The position numbers were made by a program, and so were the translations under genes. The notes beneath the pieces were generated by a model. The model was not told the DNA's origin and made no database searches. It was given only the letters and a program-made list of their open reading frames with translations. This document shows, piece after piece, positions 15,283 to 23,905 of a stretch of 64,000 nucleotides of DNA. Position 1 is the first letter of the stretch. Each line of letters begins with the position of its first letter. This DNA is from an uncultured Elusimicrobia bacterium. GTDB lineage: Bacteria > Elusimicrobiota > Elusimicrobia > Elusimicrobiales > Elusimicrobiaceae. The stretch covers positions 1-64,000 of the forward strand of contig CAMZGO010000001.1 of NCBI GenBank assembly GCA_947306425.1, written 5' to 3'.

Positions 15283-16470
15283 ATGGCAGATATATTTGAA
15301 AAATGTAAGAACTTTAAAGATGCAAAGCGTTTGATGGACCTTGGTATTTACGGCTATTTTCAGCCGATATCTTCGGCGCAGGGGCCGGAAGTTATGCTTA
15401 AGGGTAAAAAATATATTATGGCCGGCTCTAATAATTATTTAGGGCTCGCAAATGACCCTAAAATGAAAGAAGCCGCCCTTGAAGCTGTATCTAAATACGG
15501 TACAGGTTCCGCAGGTTCAAGATTTTTAAACGGTAACACTGTTGCCGCAGAAGAACTTGAGGCCAAACTCGCTAAATTTAAAGGCAAGGAAGCAGGTATA
15601 ATATTTTCCGCCGGATATCAAATGAATTTGGGCGTAATTTCAAGTTTGCTTAAGAAAGGCGACGTTGCCATAGTTGATAAATTAGACCATGCAAGTATTT
15701 TAGACGGCGTTAAACTTTCCGAAGCGGAAATGGTACGCTTTAAACATAATGATATGAAGGACTTGGAAATAGTCCTTTCAAGAATTCCCGAAGAAAAGGG
15801 TAAATTGATTATTGTTGACGGCGTTTTCAGTATGGAAGGTGATATTTGTAATTTACCTGAAATCGTTAAACTTGCCAAAAAATATGGTGCAAGGACTATT
15901 ATTGATGATGCACATGCAACAGGTGTTTTAGGTAAAACAGGGCGCGGCACCTGCGAATATTTTAATTTACATAAGGAAGTTGATTTAGTGGTCGGTACTT
16001 GCTCTAAAACTTTTGCAAGTGTCGGAGGGTTCGTTGTGGGTGATGCTGATATTATTCACTATATCAGGCATAGTGCAAGAAGCCAAATTTTTTCTGCGGC
16101 ATTACCTCCGGCGTCGGTTGCCTCAATTTCCCGCGCTATTGATTTAATTAGTAATGACATGAGCAGAAAAGATAAACTTTGGGCGAATTCCGAACGTCTT
16201 AAAAATGGTTTCAAAAAAGCGGGTTTTGATATAGGTAAAACACAAACGCCGATAGTACCTGTATTTGTGGGAGATATGGATACCTGCTTTAAAATGTGGC
16301 GTGCGACTTTGGACGGCGGTATTTTTACAACACCGGTTATACCGCCGGCAGTTCCTCCGAACAGATGCATGATGCGTGTTACTTTAATGGCTACCCATAC
16401 TGATGAGCAAATTGATAAAATCATTGAAGTTTTTACAAAAGCGGGGAGAGAACTCGGTATCATAAAATAA
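15283..16470 (+). CDS. Alpha-oxoamine synthase, serine palmitoyltransferase-like
   Basis: PLP enzyme of 395 aa in the family of serine palmitoyltransferase, 2-amino-3-ketobutyrate CoA ligase and BioF, which condense an amino acid with an acyl-CoA. Motifs: GSNNYLGLANDP, YGTGSAGSRFLNG, IDDAHATGVLG (207-217) and the PLP-lysine motif GTCSKTFASVGGF with Lys242. The following gene overlaps by 1 nt and encodes a GNAT acyltransferase resembling the proposed bacterial ceramide synthase. I therefore favour a sphingolipid-type or other amino-lipid role, but substrate cannot be read from sequence. Confidence 0.85.
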   Translation: MADIFEKCKNFKDAKRLMDLGIYGYFQPISSAQGPEVMLKGKKYIMAGSNNYLGLANDPKMKEAALEAVSKYGTGSAGSRFLNGNTVAAEELEAKLAKFKGKEAGIIFSAGYQMNLGVISSLLKKGDVAIVDKLDHASILDGVKLSEAEMVRFKHNDMKDLEIVLSRIPEEKGKLIIVDGVFSMEGDICNLPEIVKLAKKYGARTIIDDAHATGVLGKTGRGTCEYFNLHKEVDLVVGTCSKTFASVGGFVVGDADIIHYIRHSARSQIFSAALPPASVASISRAIDLISNDMSRKDKLWANSERLKNGFKKAGFDIGKTQTPIVPVFVGDMDTCFKMWRATLDGGIFTTPVIPPAVPPNRCMMRVTLMATHTDEQIDKIIEVFTKAGRELGIIK

Positions 16471-17567
16471 TGTTCAAGGCAATTGAAACACAAGATGTAA
16501 AAAAATTTGTTGATTTTCCTTTTACTTTGTATAAGGACTGCCCGCATTATATAACTGATTTGAGAAGTAATCTTGTGAAACTTTTAACTACTGACCCTTT
16601 CTGGCAAAACAATGAAAGGGTTTTATTTTTGCTTTATAAAGATGATGAAATTATCGGCCGCATTTGCGCTTTAACTAATATTGCGCATAATAAACATTGG
16701 CAAGATAAAACAGGTTTCTTTGGTTTTTTTGATTGTATAAATGACGTCGGTGCTGCCAATATGTTATTTCATGCAGCATCTGTTTGGCTAAAACATAAAG
16801 GTTGTAAAACTATTCAAGGGCCGGTTAACCCAAGCACAAACCATACATGCGGGGTTTTAGTAGATAATTTTGATAAAAACCCTTTCATTATGATGCCTTA
16901 TAATTTTGCATACTACAATGAACTTATAGAAAGCTGCGGTTTTGAAAAGGCAAAAGATTTGATTGCTTTTGAGCGTACCGACAAAGAAGAAATAAGCCCA
17001 CGCATGCAAAAACTTATAGAACGCTTTAAAAAGAATAAAGATATAAAATTTAGGCCTATAAATTTGCAAAAGTTTAATGAAGAAGTTGACAAAATCTGCA
17101 AAATTTATAATGAATCTTGGGTACAAAATTGGGGTTTTGTGCCGATAAGCGACGCCGAAATAAAACAAACCGCAAAGGAATTAAAAACTATAGTTAAAAC
17201 TGAAATGACTACTATTTGCGAAGTTAAAGAAGAAGTTGCCGCCTTTGCAATTTGCGTACCTAATTTTAACAGGGTTTTAAAAGAGTGGCAGCAAAATAAA
17301 GGTATCAATAAAATCTTAAAATCAATAAAAGCATATATTAAAATGAAAGATTGCCGTATGCTGATGCTCGGTGTTCATCCAAAACACCGCGGACGCGGGC
17401 TTGAACTATTAGTAGTTAATGAAATTATTGAGAACTGTGTTAAAAAAGGATGGAACAAGGCAGAACTTTCTTGGATTTTGGAAGATAATAAAGCGATAAT
17501 TTCCGTCATAGAAGAAACCGGCTGCTACAAAACCAAAACCTACCGCATTTATAATAAAATCATTTAA
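16470..17567 (+). CDS. GNAT superfamily acyltransferase, possible ceramide synthase
   Basis: Large GNAT-fold protein, 365 aa. The acetyl-CoA-type loop LGVHPKHRGRGLELLVVNEII lies in the C-terminal third. The middle has GPVNPSTNHTCGVLVDNF and MMPYNFAYYNELIESCGFEKAKDL, a pattern I associate with the YghO-like family that includes the bacterial ceramide N-acyltransferase. Its ATG overlaps the stop of the SPT-like gene (TAATG), so both are translated together. The 3' end overlaps the convergent pilin gene by 8 bp. Function is inferred mainly from the pairing. Confidence 0.7.
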   Translation: MFKAIETQDVKKFVDFPFTLYKDCPHYITDLRSNLVKLLTTDPFWQNNERVLFLLYKDDEIIGRICALTNIAHNKHWQDKTGFFGFFDCINDVGAANMLFHAASVWLKHKGCKTIQGPVNPSTNHTCGVLVDNFDKNPFIMMPYNFAYYNELIESCGFEKAKDLIAFERTDKEEISPRMQKLIERFKKNKDIKFRPINLQKFNEEVDKICKIYNESWVQNWGFVPISDAEIKQTAKELKTIVKTEMTTICEVKEEVAAFAICVPNFNRVLKEWQQNKGINKILKSIKAYIKMKDCRMLMLGVHPKHRGRGLELLVVNEIIENCVKKGWNKAELSWILEDNKAIISVIEETGCYKTKTYRIYNKII

Positions 17568-18075
17568 AATAATAGCCGTTTACTTGAACGGTAGAACCAT
17601 TAAAAATATAAATACCGGCACTAAATGGTGCCTTTTCCCCTGTAAGAGTTTGACACAAACGATTTGCCCTGTCATTTGTTTTTCGGGTATGAGCGTAGCA
17701 AGCTCTTTTATTTTGGTAATAATAGTAAGTAGCATTTATCGCTAAATCTGAACAACGAGGATTCCCCCCAGCAAGCAACATACATCCCCAAGTATTACCA
17801 TCACAAGATATTCTTTCGTTATTGACTTTTCGACAATTTGGGGGTATATCAATATCTAGATCTATAAAATTTGGATTTTCTTTCAACATTAATGCTCTTA
17901 TTTGCGCTTCATCAATGGCTTTTGTAAAGGCCATAATTTTTGAATATCTTGCTTTATCTGTGGCGAGTTGGTATTTAGGCAAAGCAATAGCCGCCAAAAT
18001 ACCGATAATTAAAACTACAACTAAAAGTTCAATCAAAGTAAAACCCTTATAATTTTTTTGTTTTTCTATGTTCAT
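17560..18075 (-). CDS. Type IV pilin-like protein
   Basis: Prepilin-like protein, 171 aa. Leader MNIEKQKNYKG, then FTLIE with Glu5 and the conserved helix ending ALPKYQ. The C-terminal domain has six or more Cys, including CYAHTRKTNDRANRLC (Cys-x14-Cys), related to loops in the pilins at 4262 and 63543. ATG 18075 follows AAAGGAG; the ORF extends to 18168 without support. Structured RNA copy 1 ends about 100 nt upstream on the same strand. Confidence 0.9.
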   Translation of the reverse strand: MNIEKQKNYKGFTLIELLVVVLIIGILAAIALPKYQLATDKARYSKIMAFTKAIDEAQIRALMLKENPNFIDLDIDIPPNCRKVNNERISCDGNTWGCMLLAGGNPRCSDLAINATYYYYQNKRACYAHTRKTNDRANRLCQTLTGEKAPFSAGIYIFNGSTVQVNGYYFK

Positions 18076-18173
18076 CTTGTTTTCTCCTTTATTTTTAATG
18101 TTGTCTATAATTCTTTTCCCCTTCGCTTGCAAAGGCGGGAAGTATAAAGAAATTTCTTTCAATATCAACCAAT

Positions 18174-18414
18174 CAAAAACGGCTGATTTATATAGGTCTA
18201 AGGAAATGCCCTACATAAATAGCCGTAGTTTATCTTCAAGATAAACATTTAGCACAAAGCAAGAGGGCAATTACTCCCCTCACTTTGTGCTTACAACGAC
18301 TATTTTTGGCTTTCCTTAGAACTTTGTTTTACAAAGCCATCTCTTACGAGATCCAAAAACAGATTCAAATTTTATTAAGCCGCATTAAGGCTTACATTAA
18401 AAATAATACCTCTT
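18174..18414 (-). ncRNA. Pilin-linked structured RNA, copy 1
   Basis: On the minus strand: 5' hairpin TAAGCC/GGCTTA; P1 CTGTTTTTGG/CCAAAAATAG (18362-18353 with 18309-18300) enclosing hairpins ATCTC/GAGAT and CTTTGT/ACAAAG; then AGCACAAAG/CTTTGTGCT, GTTTATCT/AGATAAAC and the final ACGGCT/AGCCGT stem followed by five T. The loop TCTAAGGAAA (18197-18206, plus) is perfectly complementary to TTTCCTTAGA (18311-18320) within P1. Helix positions match the copies at 10.1 and 56.9 kb while the sequences differ, which is strong covariation. Confidence 0.78.
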
Positions 18415-18420
18415 AAATTT

Positions 18421-18449
18421 ATAATAACAATTTTCCTAAATTATTTCAA
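18421..18449 (-). promoter_or_regulatory. Promoter of structured RNA copy 1
   Basis: TTGAAA (18449-18444), 17-nt spacer, TATTAT (18426-18421) on the minus strand, overlapping the stop of the upstream DoxX-like gene. Predicted start about 18414. Confidence 0.6.
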
Positions 18450-18878
18450 CAAATCAGAAAGACGCTTATTTTGTTTCTTACGGTTTTTCCCTAAAAAATA
18501 ATTTAATGATATTTTCCCGCTGCCGAGTATAAGGAAATTTATCAAAATCACAAAAGCGAATAAAACACCTACAATATTTACTTTATTCAAACCACCGGCA
18601 AAAAAGAAAAACCCGCTGAATAAACTTATTAACATTAATCCTAAACAAGCAAATTTCCATGCAAAGCCAATCAAAATCAGGGCACTGCAAAGAAAAGTTA
18701 GTATCACAACGAAAGTGCAAATAATGTGGGAATACGGAAGACCTATATCAATACCGTTTTGAATGAAAGCATTAAGATGTAAGGCCTCCCCCATACCCAA
18801 ATAAATGAAAGCAAGGGCAAAAATTACCCGCTCTACAAAAAGCATGATATTTAAACCCTTGCTTGATAGATTATTCAT
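18441..18878 (-). CDS. Small four-helix membrane protein, DoxX-like
   Basis: Membrane protein of 145 aa with about four hydrophobic helices and a basic C-terminal tail. Size, helix spacing and the N-terminal pattern ERVIFALAFIYLGMGEAL recall the DoxX/DoxD family, whose cellular role is poorly defined. Its ATG overlaps the stop of the beta-barrel gene by 1 nt, so they are translationally coupled. The family call is tentative. Confidence 0.6.
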   Translation of the reverse strand: MNNLSSKGLNIMLFVERVIFALAFIYLGMGEALHLNAFIQNGIDIGLPYSHIICTFVVILTFLCSALILIGFAWKFACLGLMLISLFSGFFFFAGGLNKVNIVGVLFAFVILINFLILGSGKISLNYFLGKNRKKQNKRLSDLLK

Positions 18879-19693
18879 TAGAATGAAATCCCACCGTTTA
18901 CGGAATATAAAGTTTTTCTTGAATTGCTTTTTTTGGAAACATCAAGCCACTCAACGGCAGCATTAACCATAACTATACCGATTTTTAAAGTTAAACCTGC
19001 AGCCAAGTTATCTGTAGCGGTTGTATTATAGGTTTTAAGGTATGTATAATTTGCATAAGGTCTAATAATTTGATAAGTATACCCTAAATTTGCGCTTAAA
19101 GCATATTTCAAGAAACCGCTTGTTACAGCAGTAAAACCGGGAACATCCAACCAGGCAGGTGCGGCTGGCCCTCTGTTATCGGAAAAATGCAAAGCTTTTG
19201 TATAAGTAACAGCACCATCAAAACCGCCTTTTGTACCGCCTAAGGAAACATAACCGTCGGTTTCTCCTACTTTATAATGAGGAGCATAAAATTTATGTTC
19301 GGTTTGCCTTGCACCGGCACCGAGTGTCAAATTATCAAGTTCAACAATATGAAAGAGTAAAGATTCCAAATTAACTTTAGCATAACCTTCATAAAAGTAA
19401 TTGGAATAATCATTCCTCTTAGGAGTATAACCGCCTCTTGCACCTACCCTTAAAGCATCCCAAAGAGGAACTTTTACTTCCACATTGAGACCTACTTGAT
19501 ACATATCGTCTATATTGTCATGCTTGACAACTGCAGCACTTGGGGCAATAGTAAGGCCGGGGATAAAAGAAAGATCATAAGAACCTTTACCTACAAAATA
19601 CCCGTCACTTCCGCTGACGGCTGTTGCGCTAAGTTGCGCAAAAGCCGGCACGCATAAAACAACTAAGGCTAGGGATAAAAAGATTTTTTTCAT
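18878..19693 (-). CDS. Predicted outer-membrane beta-barrel protein
   Basis: Protein of 271 aa with a clear signal peptide (cleavage near AFA-QL, residue 19). Alternating hydrophobic strands with many aromatic and Gly residues follow, and the C-terminus ends in Phe (GGISF), the usual barrel-insertion signal. No family-specific motif was recognised. It sits between the deoxyhypusine-synthase-like gene (9 nt upstream) and the DoxX-like membrane gene, in one minus-strand operon. Substrate or partner unknown. Confidence 0.75.
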   Translation of the reverse strand: MKKIFLSLALVVLCVPAFAQLSATAVSGSDGYFVGKGSYDLSFIPGLTIAPSAAVVKHDNIDDMYQVGLNVEVKVPLWDALRVGARGGYTPKRNDYSNYFYEGYAKVNLESLLFHIVELDNLTLGAGARQTEHKFYAPHYKVGETDGYVSLGGTKGGFDGAVTYTKALHFSDNRGPAAPAWLDVPGFTAVTSGFLKYALSANLGYTYQIIRPYANYTYLKTYNTTATDNLAAGLTLKIGIVMVNAAVEWLDVSKKSNSRKTLYSVNGGISF

Positions 19694-19702
19694 ATCAACC
19701 TC

Positions 19703-20779
19703 TTAATTACAACTGCATTTTCTGCCTTTTGCAGTAAGATTCTTTTTATCTTCATCCTGTAAAAATTTGGCATAATTGCTGTATTTCCTGTTTTTCCAAC
19801 TGCCCTTGTGATAACCATAACCGATAATTAACGGTGCTGCTAAAGTTACTTCGCTGTAAACCATTTGTTCCAAGGAAGTTGAGACTTTACCCCAAGAAGA
19901 TGCTTCTTTTAAAGTAGAGCCGGACAAAGCACCGTCCCTGACATCAGCAACAGTAATTTGAACAGCATATTTGTGCATCGGGGAATTAGCGCCCAAAATT
20001 TCAGCAGCAACTACGGTATCTTGCACAAAATTCTTAGGCACACCGCCTGCAAACATCATTAAGCCGCTTTCTTTCGCATTTATTTTTATTTTAGTGAGTT
20101 CTAAAAAGTCCTTTGCGCTGTCTATGGAAACATGGTGTTGAGGATGTTCGGTTTGATGGGCTACAAAACCGAAACCGGCAGAACAATCAGAAAAAGCAGG
20201 AACAAAAACAGGAACACCGTACTTGTAGGCATTATATAAAATGCTGTCTTTACCTTTTTTATTTTTCTCTAACCATTTGCCGATTTCCCATAAAAATTCG
20301 CGGGAAGAATAGGGGCGGGGTTCTAAAGAGTCAGCAATAATTTTGATGGTTTCATCACATTCTTTTAGTTCATCTTCGTTGATATAGGTGTCATAAATAC
20401 GGTCAATATGCAAATCACGGAGCAAATTATCATCAGCATTATGCGGGGTGCCTTTATAGTGTTTATACCCAAGTGCTTCAAATAAATCCTGGTCAATCAT
20501 ATTTGCGCCGTTAGAAATTATAGCATCAACCATCTTATTTTGTATCATATCAACTATCATTTTTTTAAGGCCGGCCGATACCAAAGAACCTGCAATACAT
20601 ACAAATACACAGCACTTCTTATCTTTAAGCATTTTGTCATAAATGACAGCTGCGCGGTTTAAATCGCGGGAAGTATAGGCCATATTTGCCATATCTTCAA
20701 CTAAGGGTACGACATTGTGTTTTTTAATGTCTATATGTTTGATTGTTTCTTTTAAGAAACTTTTTTGTGTTGGTTTCAT
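19703..20779 (-). CDS. Deoxyhypusine synthase-like protein
   Basis: 358-aa member of the deoxyhypusine synthase family. The signature EASSWGKVSTSLEQMVYSEVTLAAPL aligns with the eukaryotic catalytic-lysine motif, with the Lys in WGK kept. NAD-site regions AGSLVSAGLKK and ISNGANMIDQD are visible. Bacteria lack eIF5A, and relatives act instead in polyamine metabolism (homospermidine-type synthesis or aminobutyl transfer), so the same is likely here. It is preceded by AGGAG 9 nt before the ATG and heads the operon with the beta-barrel and DoxX-like genes. Confidence 0.85.
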   Translation of the reverse strand: MKPTQKSFLKETIKHIDIKKHNVVPLVEDMANMAYTSRDLNRAAVIYDKMLKDKKCCVFVCIAGSLVSAGLKKMIVDMIQNKMVDAIISNGANMIDQDLFEALGYKHYKGTPHNADDNLLRDLHIDRIYDTYINEDELKECDETIKIIADSLEPRPYSSREFLWEIGKWLEKNKKGKDSILYNAYKYGVPVFVPAFSDCSAGFGFVAHQTEHPQHHVSIDSAKDFLELTKIKINAKESGLMMFAGGVPKNFVQDTVVAAEILGANSPMHKYAVQITVADVRDGALSGSTLKEASSWGKVSTSLEQMVYSEVTLAAPLIIGYGYHKGSWKNRKYSNYAKFLQDEDKKNLTAKGRKCSCN

Positions 20780-20893
20780 TTACACTTATCTCCTATTACA
20801 ATATAAACATTTCCGCTTGGTGCAAGCGCACACACAACTTGCACACATAATTGCTATAATGTTTAATATATTATATTAAATTGTGAGGTGTTT

Positions 20894-22144
20894 ATGTACC
20901 CTAATTTAAAAAAGACCGATTTACCCGTCTGGGAAGCAATTGAAAAAGAGTTATCAAGGCAAAGAAACCGCATTGAACTTATTGCTTCGGAAAATTTTAC
21001 CTCCCCCTCCGTTATGGAAGCACAAGGCAGTATTTTAACAAATAAATATGCTGAGGGCTACCCCGCAAAACGATATTACGGCGGATGCGAATATGTAGAT
21101 ATAGTGGAAAGTTTAGCCATTGAACGTGCGAAAGAGTTATTTAAAGCGGAAGGGGCAAATGTACAGCCCCACAGCGGTGCGCAAGCCAATTTGGCGGCAT
21201 ACTTTTCTTTGATAAGTGTAGGTGATACTGTGATGGGGTTAAATCTTTCGCACGGCGGGCATTTGACTCATGGGCATCCTCTAAATTTCAGCGGAAAATT
21301 TTTCAAAATGTTTGAAATAAATGTCAGTAAAGATACAGAAGAAATTGATTACGACGAAGCTTATAAAACCGCCCAAAGTGCAAAACCGAAATTAATCATG
21401 GCAGGTGCTTCAAATTATTCACGTATTTTTGATTGGGCTTATTTAAGAAAGATTGCAGATTCCGTCGGAGCATATTTGGTTTGCGATATTGCGCATTATG
21501 CCGGCCTTGTAGCGGCAGATGAATATCCGAGCCCTGTACCCTATGCAGATATTGTTACAACCACAACGCACAAAACTTTACGCGGGCCGCGCGGCGGTTT
21601 GATTTTGTGTAAAGAAAAATATTTAAAACAAGTTAATTCTTCCGTTTTTCCGGGCATGCAAGGCGGGCCTTTAATGCATGTAATTGCGGCAAAAGCAGTT
21701 TGCTTCGGCGAGGCTTTAAAACCGGAATTTAAAGAATATCAAAAACAAATAAAGAAAAACGCACAAGCATTATGTACGGAAATGAAAAACAAAGGCTACC
21801 GCATTGTTGCAGGCGGAACTGACTGCCATGTTTTTTGCGTAGATTTAACTTCCAAAAATATTACCGGTAAAGCGGCGGAAGCCGCCCTTGATAAAGCCGG
21901 TATAACTTGTAATAAAAACACTATTCCTTATGATACGCAAAAACCGTTTATTGCAAGCGGTATCAGGCTTGGTACTCCGGCGGTAACAACACGCGGAATG
22001 AAAGAAAAAGATATGATAAAAATCGCTGATTTCATTGACCGCGCAATAACTAATGCAAATGATGATAATAAACTTGCACAAATTGCTGAAGAAGTTAAAA
22101 ATTTCCTTAAAAATTTCCCATTATATGAAGGAGGCGTATTATGA
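20894..22144 (+). CDS. glyA: Serine hydroxymethyltransferase
   Basis: PLP enzyme interconverting serine and glycine with tetrahydrofolate; source of one-carbon units. 416 aa, normal length. Motifs: [50 protein letters not shown], and the PLP-lysine region [18 protein letters not shown] 20894 with TGAGGTG upstream is used, rather than an in-frame GTG at 20888. Its stop overlaps the start of mtnP (ATGA). Confidence 0.97.
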   Translation: MYPNLKKTDLPVWEAIEKELSRQRNRIELIASENFTSPSVMEAQGSILTNKYAEGYPAKRYYGGCEYVDIVESLAIERAKELFKAEGANVQPHSGAQANLAAYFSLISVGDTVMGLNLSHGGHLTHGHPLNFSGKFFKMFEINVSKDTEEIDYDEAYKTAQSAKPKLIMAGASNYSRIFDWAYLRKIADSVGAYLVCDIAHYAGLVAADEYPSPVPYADIVTTTTHKTLRGPRGGLILCKEKYLKQVNSSVFPGMQGGPLMHVIAAKAVCFGEALKPEFKEYQKQIKKNAQALCTEMKNKGYRIVAGGTDCHVFCVDLTSKNITGKAAEAALDKAGITCNKNTIPYDTQKPFIASGIRLGTPAVTTRGMKEKDMIKIADFIDRAITNANDDNKLAQIAEEVKNFLKNFPLYEGGVL

Positions 22145-22992
22145 TAGATATCGGTATTATCGGCGGAAGCGGGCTTTGTAATTTAGAAGGCCTTAAAAAT
22201 AAAAAAGAAGTTGCTGTAAAAACACCTTTCGGGAACCCTTCTGATAAAATTATTACGGGTGAACTCGCAGGTGTTAAAATAGGTTTTTTAGCAAGGCATA
22301 ATAGGAAACATATTTTTACACCGACCGAAGTTCCGTACCGCGCAAATATTTATGCTTTAAAAAAGCTCGGCGCACGTGTAGTTTTGTCTTTTAGCGCCGT
22401 CGGTTCTTTAACAGAAAAAATGCCGCCGAAAACCCTCGTTTTCCCGGACCAAGTTGTAGATAAAACAACTTTGCGCGCAAATACTTTTTTCGGTAATGGT
22501 TTAGTCGGGCATGCCCCTTTTGGCGAACCTTTTTGCAAATGCTTGCGCGAACTTTTAATCAAAGAAGCAAAAAATTTAAAAATTCCGCATGCCAAAAGCG
22601 GTACAATTATCGCTATGGAGGGGCCTGCTTATTCAAGTAAAGCAGAAAGTATTTTTCATCGCAAAATGGGCTGGCATTTAATTAGTATGACTTCTTGCCC
22701 CGAAAGTAAACTTGCACGCGAAGCGGGGCTTGCTTTTGCCTTATGTGCGATGGTTACCGATTACGACTGTTGGAAAGAAGACGAAGAAGGCGTAACCCAT
22801 GCAAAAGTTTTGGAAACGATGAAAACAAATGAAGTTTATGCAAAAAAACTTTTAGCAGCAGTTTTGCCGAAAATCAAAAAATTGAAACGCTGCGGTGCTT
22901 GTAATGAAACTTTGATTAACACATTTACCGCAAAACAACGTAAAGCACACAAAGCAACCTGGCAAAAGTTAAAAGTTATTTTAGAAAAATAA
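22141..22992 (+). CDS. mtnP: S-methyl-5'-thioadenosine phosphorylase
   Basis: Phosphorolyses methylthioadenosine, a by-product of polyamine synthesis; 283 aa. Landmarks: [62 protein letters not shown] and [19 protein letters not shown]. The last differs from the more usual TNxPEAxLAREA, so purine nucleoside phosphorylase activity is possible. It overlaps glyA by 4 nt. Together with the divergent deoxyhypusine-synthase-like gene it hints at polyamine turnover in this region, which is inference. Confidence 0.9.
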   Translation: MIDIGIIGGSGLCNLEGLKNKKEVAVKTPFGNPSDKIITGELAGVKIGFLARHNRKHIFTPTEVPYRANIYALKKLGARVVLSFSAVGSLTEKMPPKTLVFPDQVVDKTTLRANTFFGNGLVGHAPFGEPFCKCLRELLIKEAKNLKIPHAKSGTIIAMEGPAYSSKAESIFHRKMGWHLISMTSCPESKLAREAGLAFALCAMVTDYDCWKEDEEGVTHAKVLETMKTNEVYAKKLLAAVLPKIKKLKRCGACNETLINTFTAKQRKAHKATWQKLKVILEK

Positions 22993-23087
22993 ATTTTAGT
23001 TTTTCTTACTAAGAAAACTACCCGTACAAATGAGGTCCACATACGGGGCGGTAAATTTGTTTAACTATGGTTTAATTCGCAAAATTT

Positions 23088-23612
23088 TTAAGGAAGGGCC
23101 CAAACAGCAGTCTGAGCACTATCAGCCACATGCACAGCCTTACCATTAAGAATTTTGCTACAATAATTTCCTAAATCACCACTAAAAAGAGGAGCATTTC
23201 CTTTTCTGCGTTCCATACATAAGAATGTTTCTTTCGGAATAGTTTTATACGAGTGATCTAAGTATTTACCGAAACTAGTTCCGGCAAATTTTCCATTATG
23301 ACGTTTTACCCCTATACCAAGTGTATTTACATTAGGAGCATTGTCTATCCATACATGAAATTCTTCCCCACCTTGTTCAAATACAGCAGGTATGTCAACA
23401 TCTAAATCGCCTACGGAAGAAGGCCAATTACCCGTAGCTACTTGATATACCTTAGCAGATTGATATAGATTTTGTAATATAGTTAAAATTTTAGCAACTT
23501 TGGCTTTTTCAATAGATTTCCTATATTGCGCTAAAGCAATAGCCGCTAAAATACCAATGATTAAAACAACAACCAAAAGTTCAATTAAAGTAAACCCCAA
23601 TTTATTTTTCAT
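23088..23612 (-). CDS. Type IV pilin-like protein, Pro22 replaced
   Basis: Prepilin-like protein, 174 aa. A very short leader, MKNKLG, precedes FTLIE (Glu5) and the conserved helix. The helix ends ALAQY rather than ALPQY: Pro22, which kinks the pilin helix and is kept in the other copies here, is replaced by Ala. The C-terminal domain carries CMERRKGNAP...NYC. AAGGAG precedes the ATG. It is driven by a T15-spacer promoter 47 nt upstream. Solitary gene. Confidence 0.9.
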   Translation of the reverse strand: MKNKLGFTLIELLVVVLIIGILAAIALAQYRKSIEKAKVAKILTILQNLYQSAKVYQVATGNWPSSVGDLDVDIPAVFEQGGEEFHVWIDNAPNVNTLGIGVKRHNGKFAGTSFGKYLDHSYKTIPKETFLCMERRKGNAPLFSGDLGNYCSKILNGKAVHVADSAQTAVWALP

Positions 23613-23659
23613 ACAATCTCCTTAATCGCTTTATACAGCGTTTTTATTTTGATACATAT

Positions 23660-23690
23660 ATTTTAGAAAAAAAAAAAAAAACGTTGTCAA
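23660..23690 (-). promoter_or_regulatory. Pilin promoter with T15 spacer
   Basis: On the minus strand: TTGACA (23690-23685), ACG, fifteen T (23681-23667), C, TAAAAT (23665-23660); spacer 19 nt. Upstream bases ACGACGATGGAC match the copy at 63.46 kb. Confidence 0.8.
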
Positions 23691-23892
23691 GTCCATCGTC
23701 GTAAAAATAAAGATATGTTACAGAGTACTTTTATTAATAAAAGGGCTTAACGGAACTTTTTGTTGGTAATTAAAAAAATATTTCTTTATATTTTAAATTA
23801 CCTAGAATTTTACATATTATGCACATTTTCCCAAAAAGTCTGAAACAAGCCGAGCCTTAAAAACTAATAAGCACGTGAGGGCTTATATTTGG

Positions 23893-23898
23893 TAAAAT
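23893..23898 (+). promoter_or_regulatory. -10 box of lptF, leaderless layout
   Basis: TAAAAT ending 7 nt before the ATG at 23906, with no ribosome binding site. Confidence 0.5.
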
Positions 23899-23905
23899 TT
23901 AAGAT

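Noticed and set aside
18174-18414. Structured RNA transcribed from the plus strand
   Set aside because: The T run after the last stem, the -10/-35 boxes and agreement with pilin direction all support the minus strand; the plus orientation ends without a T run.
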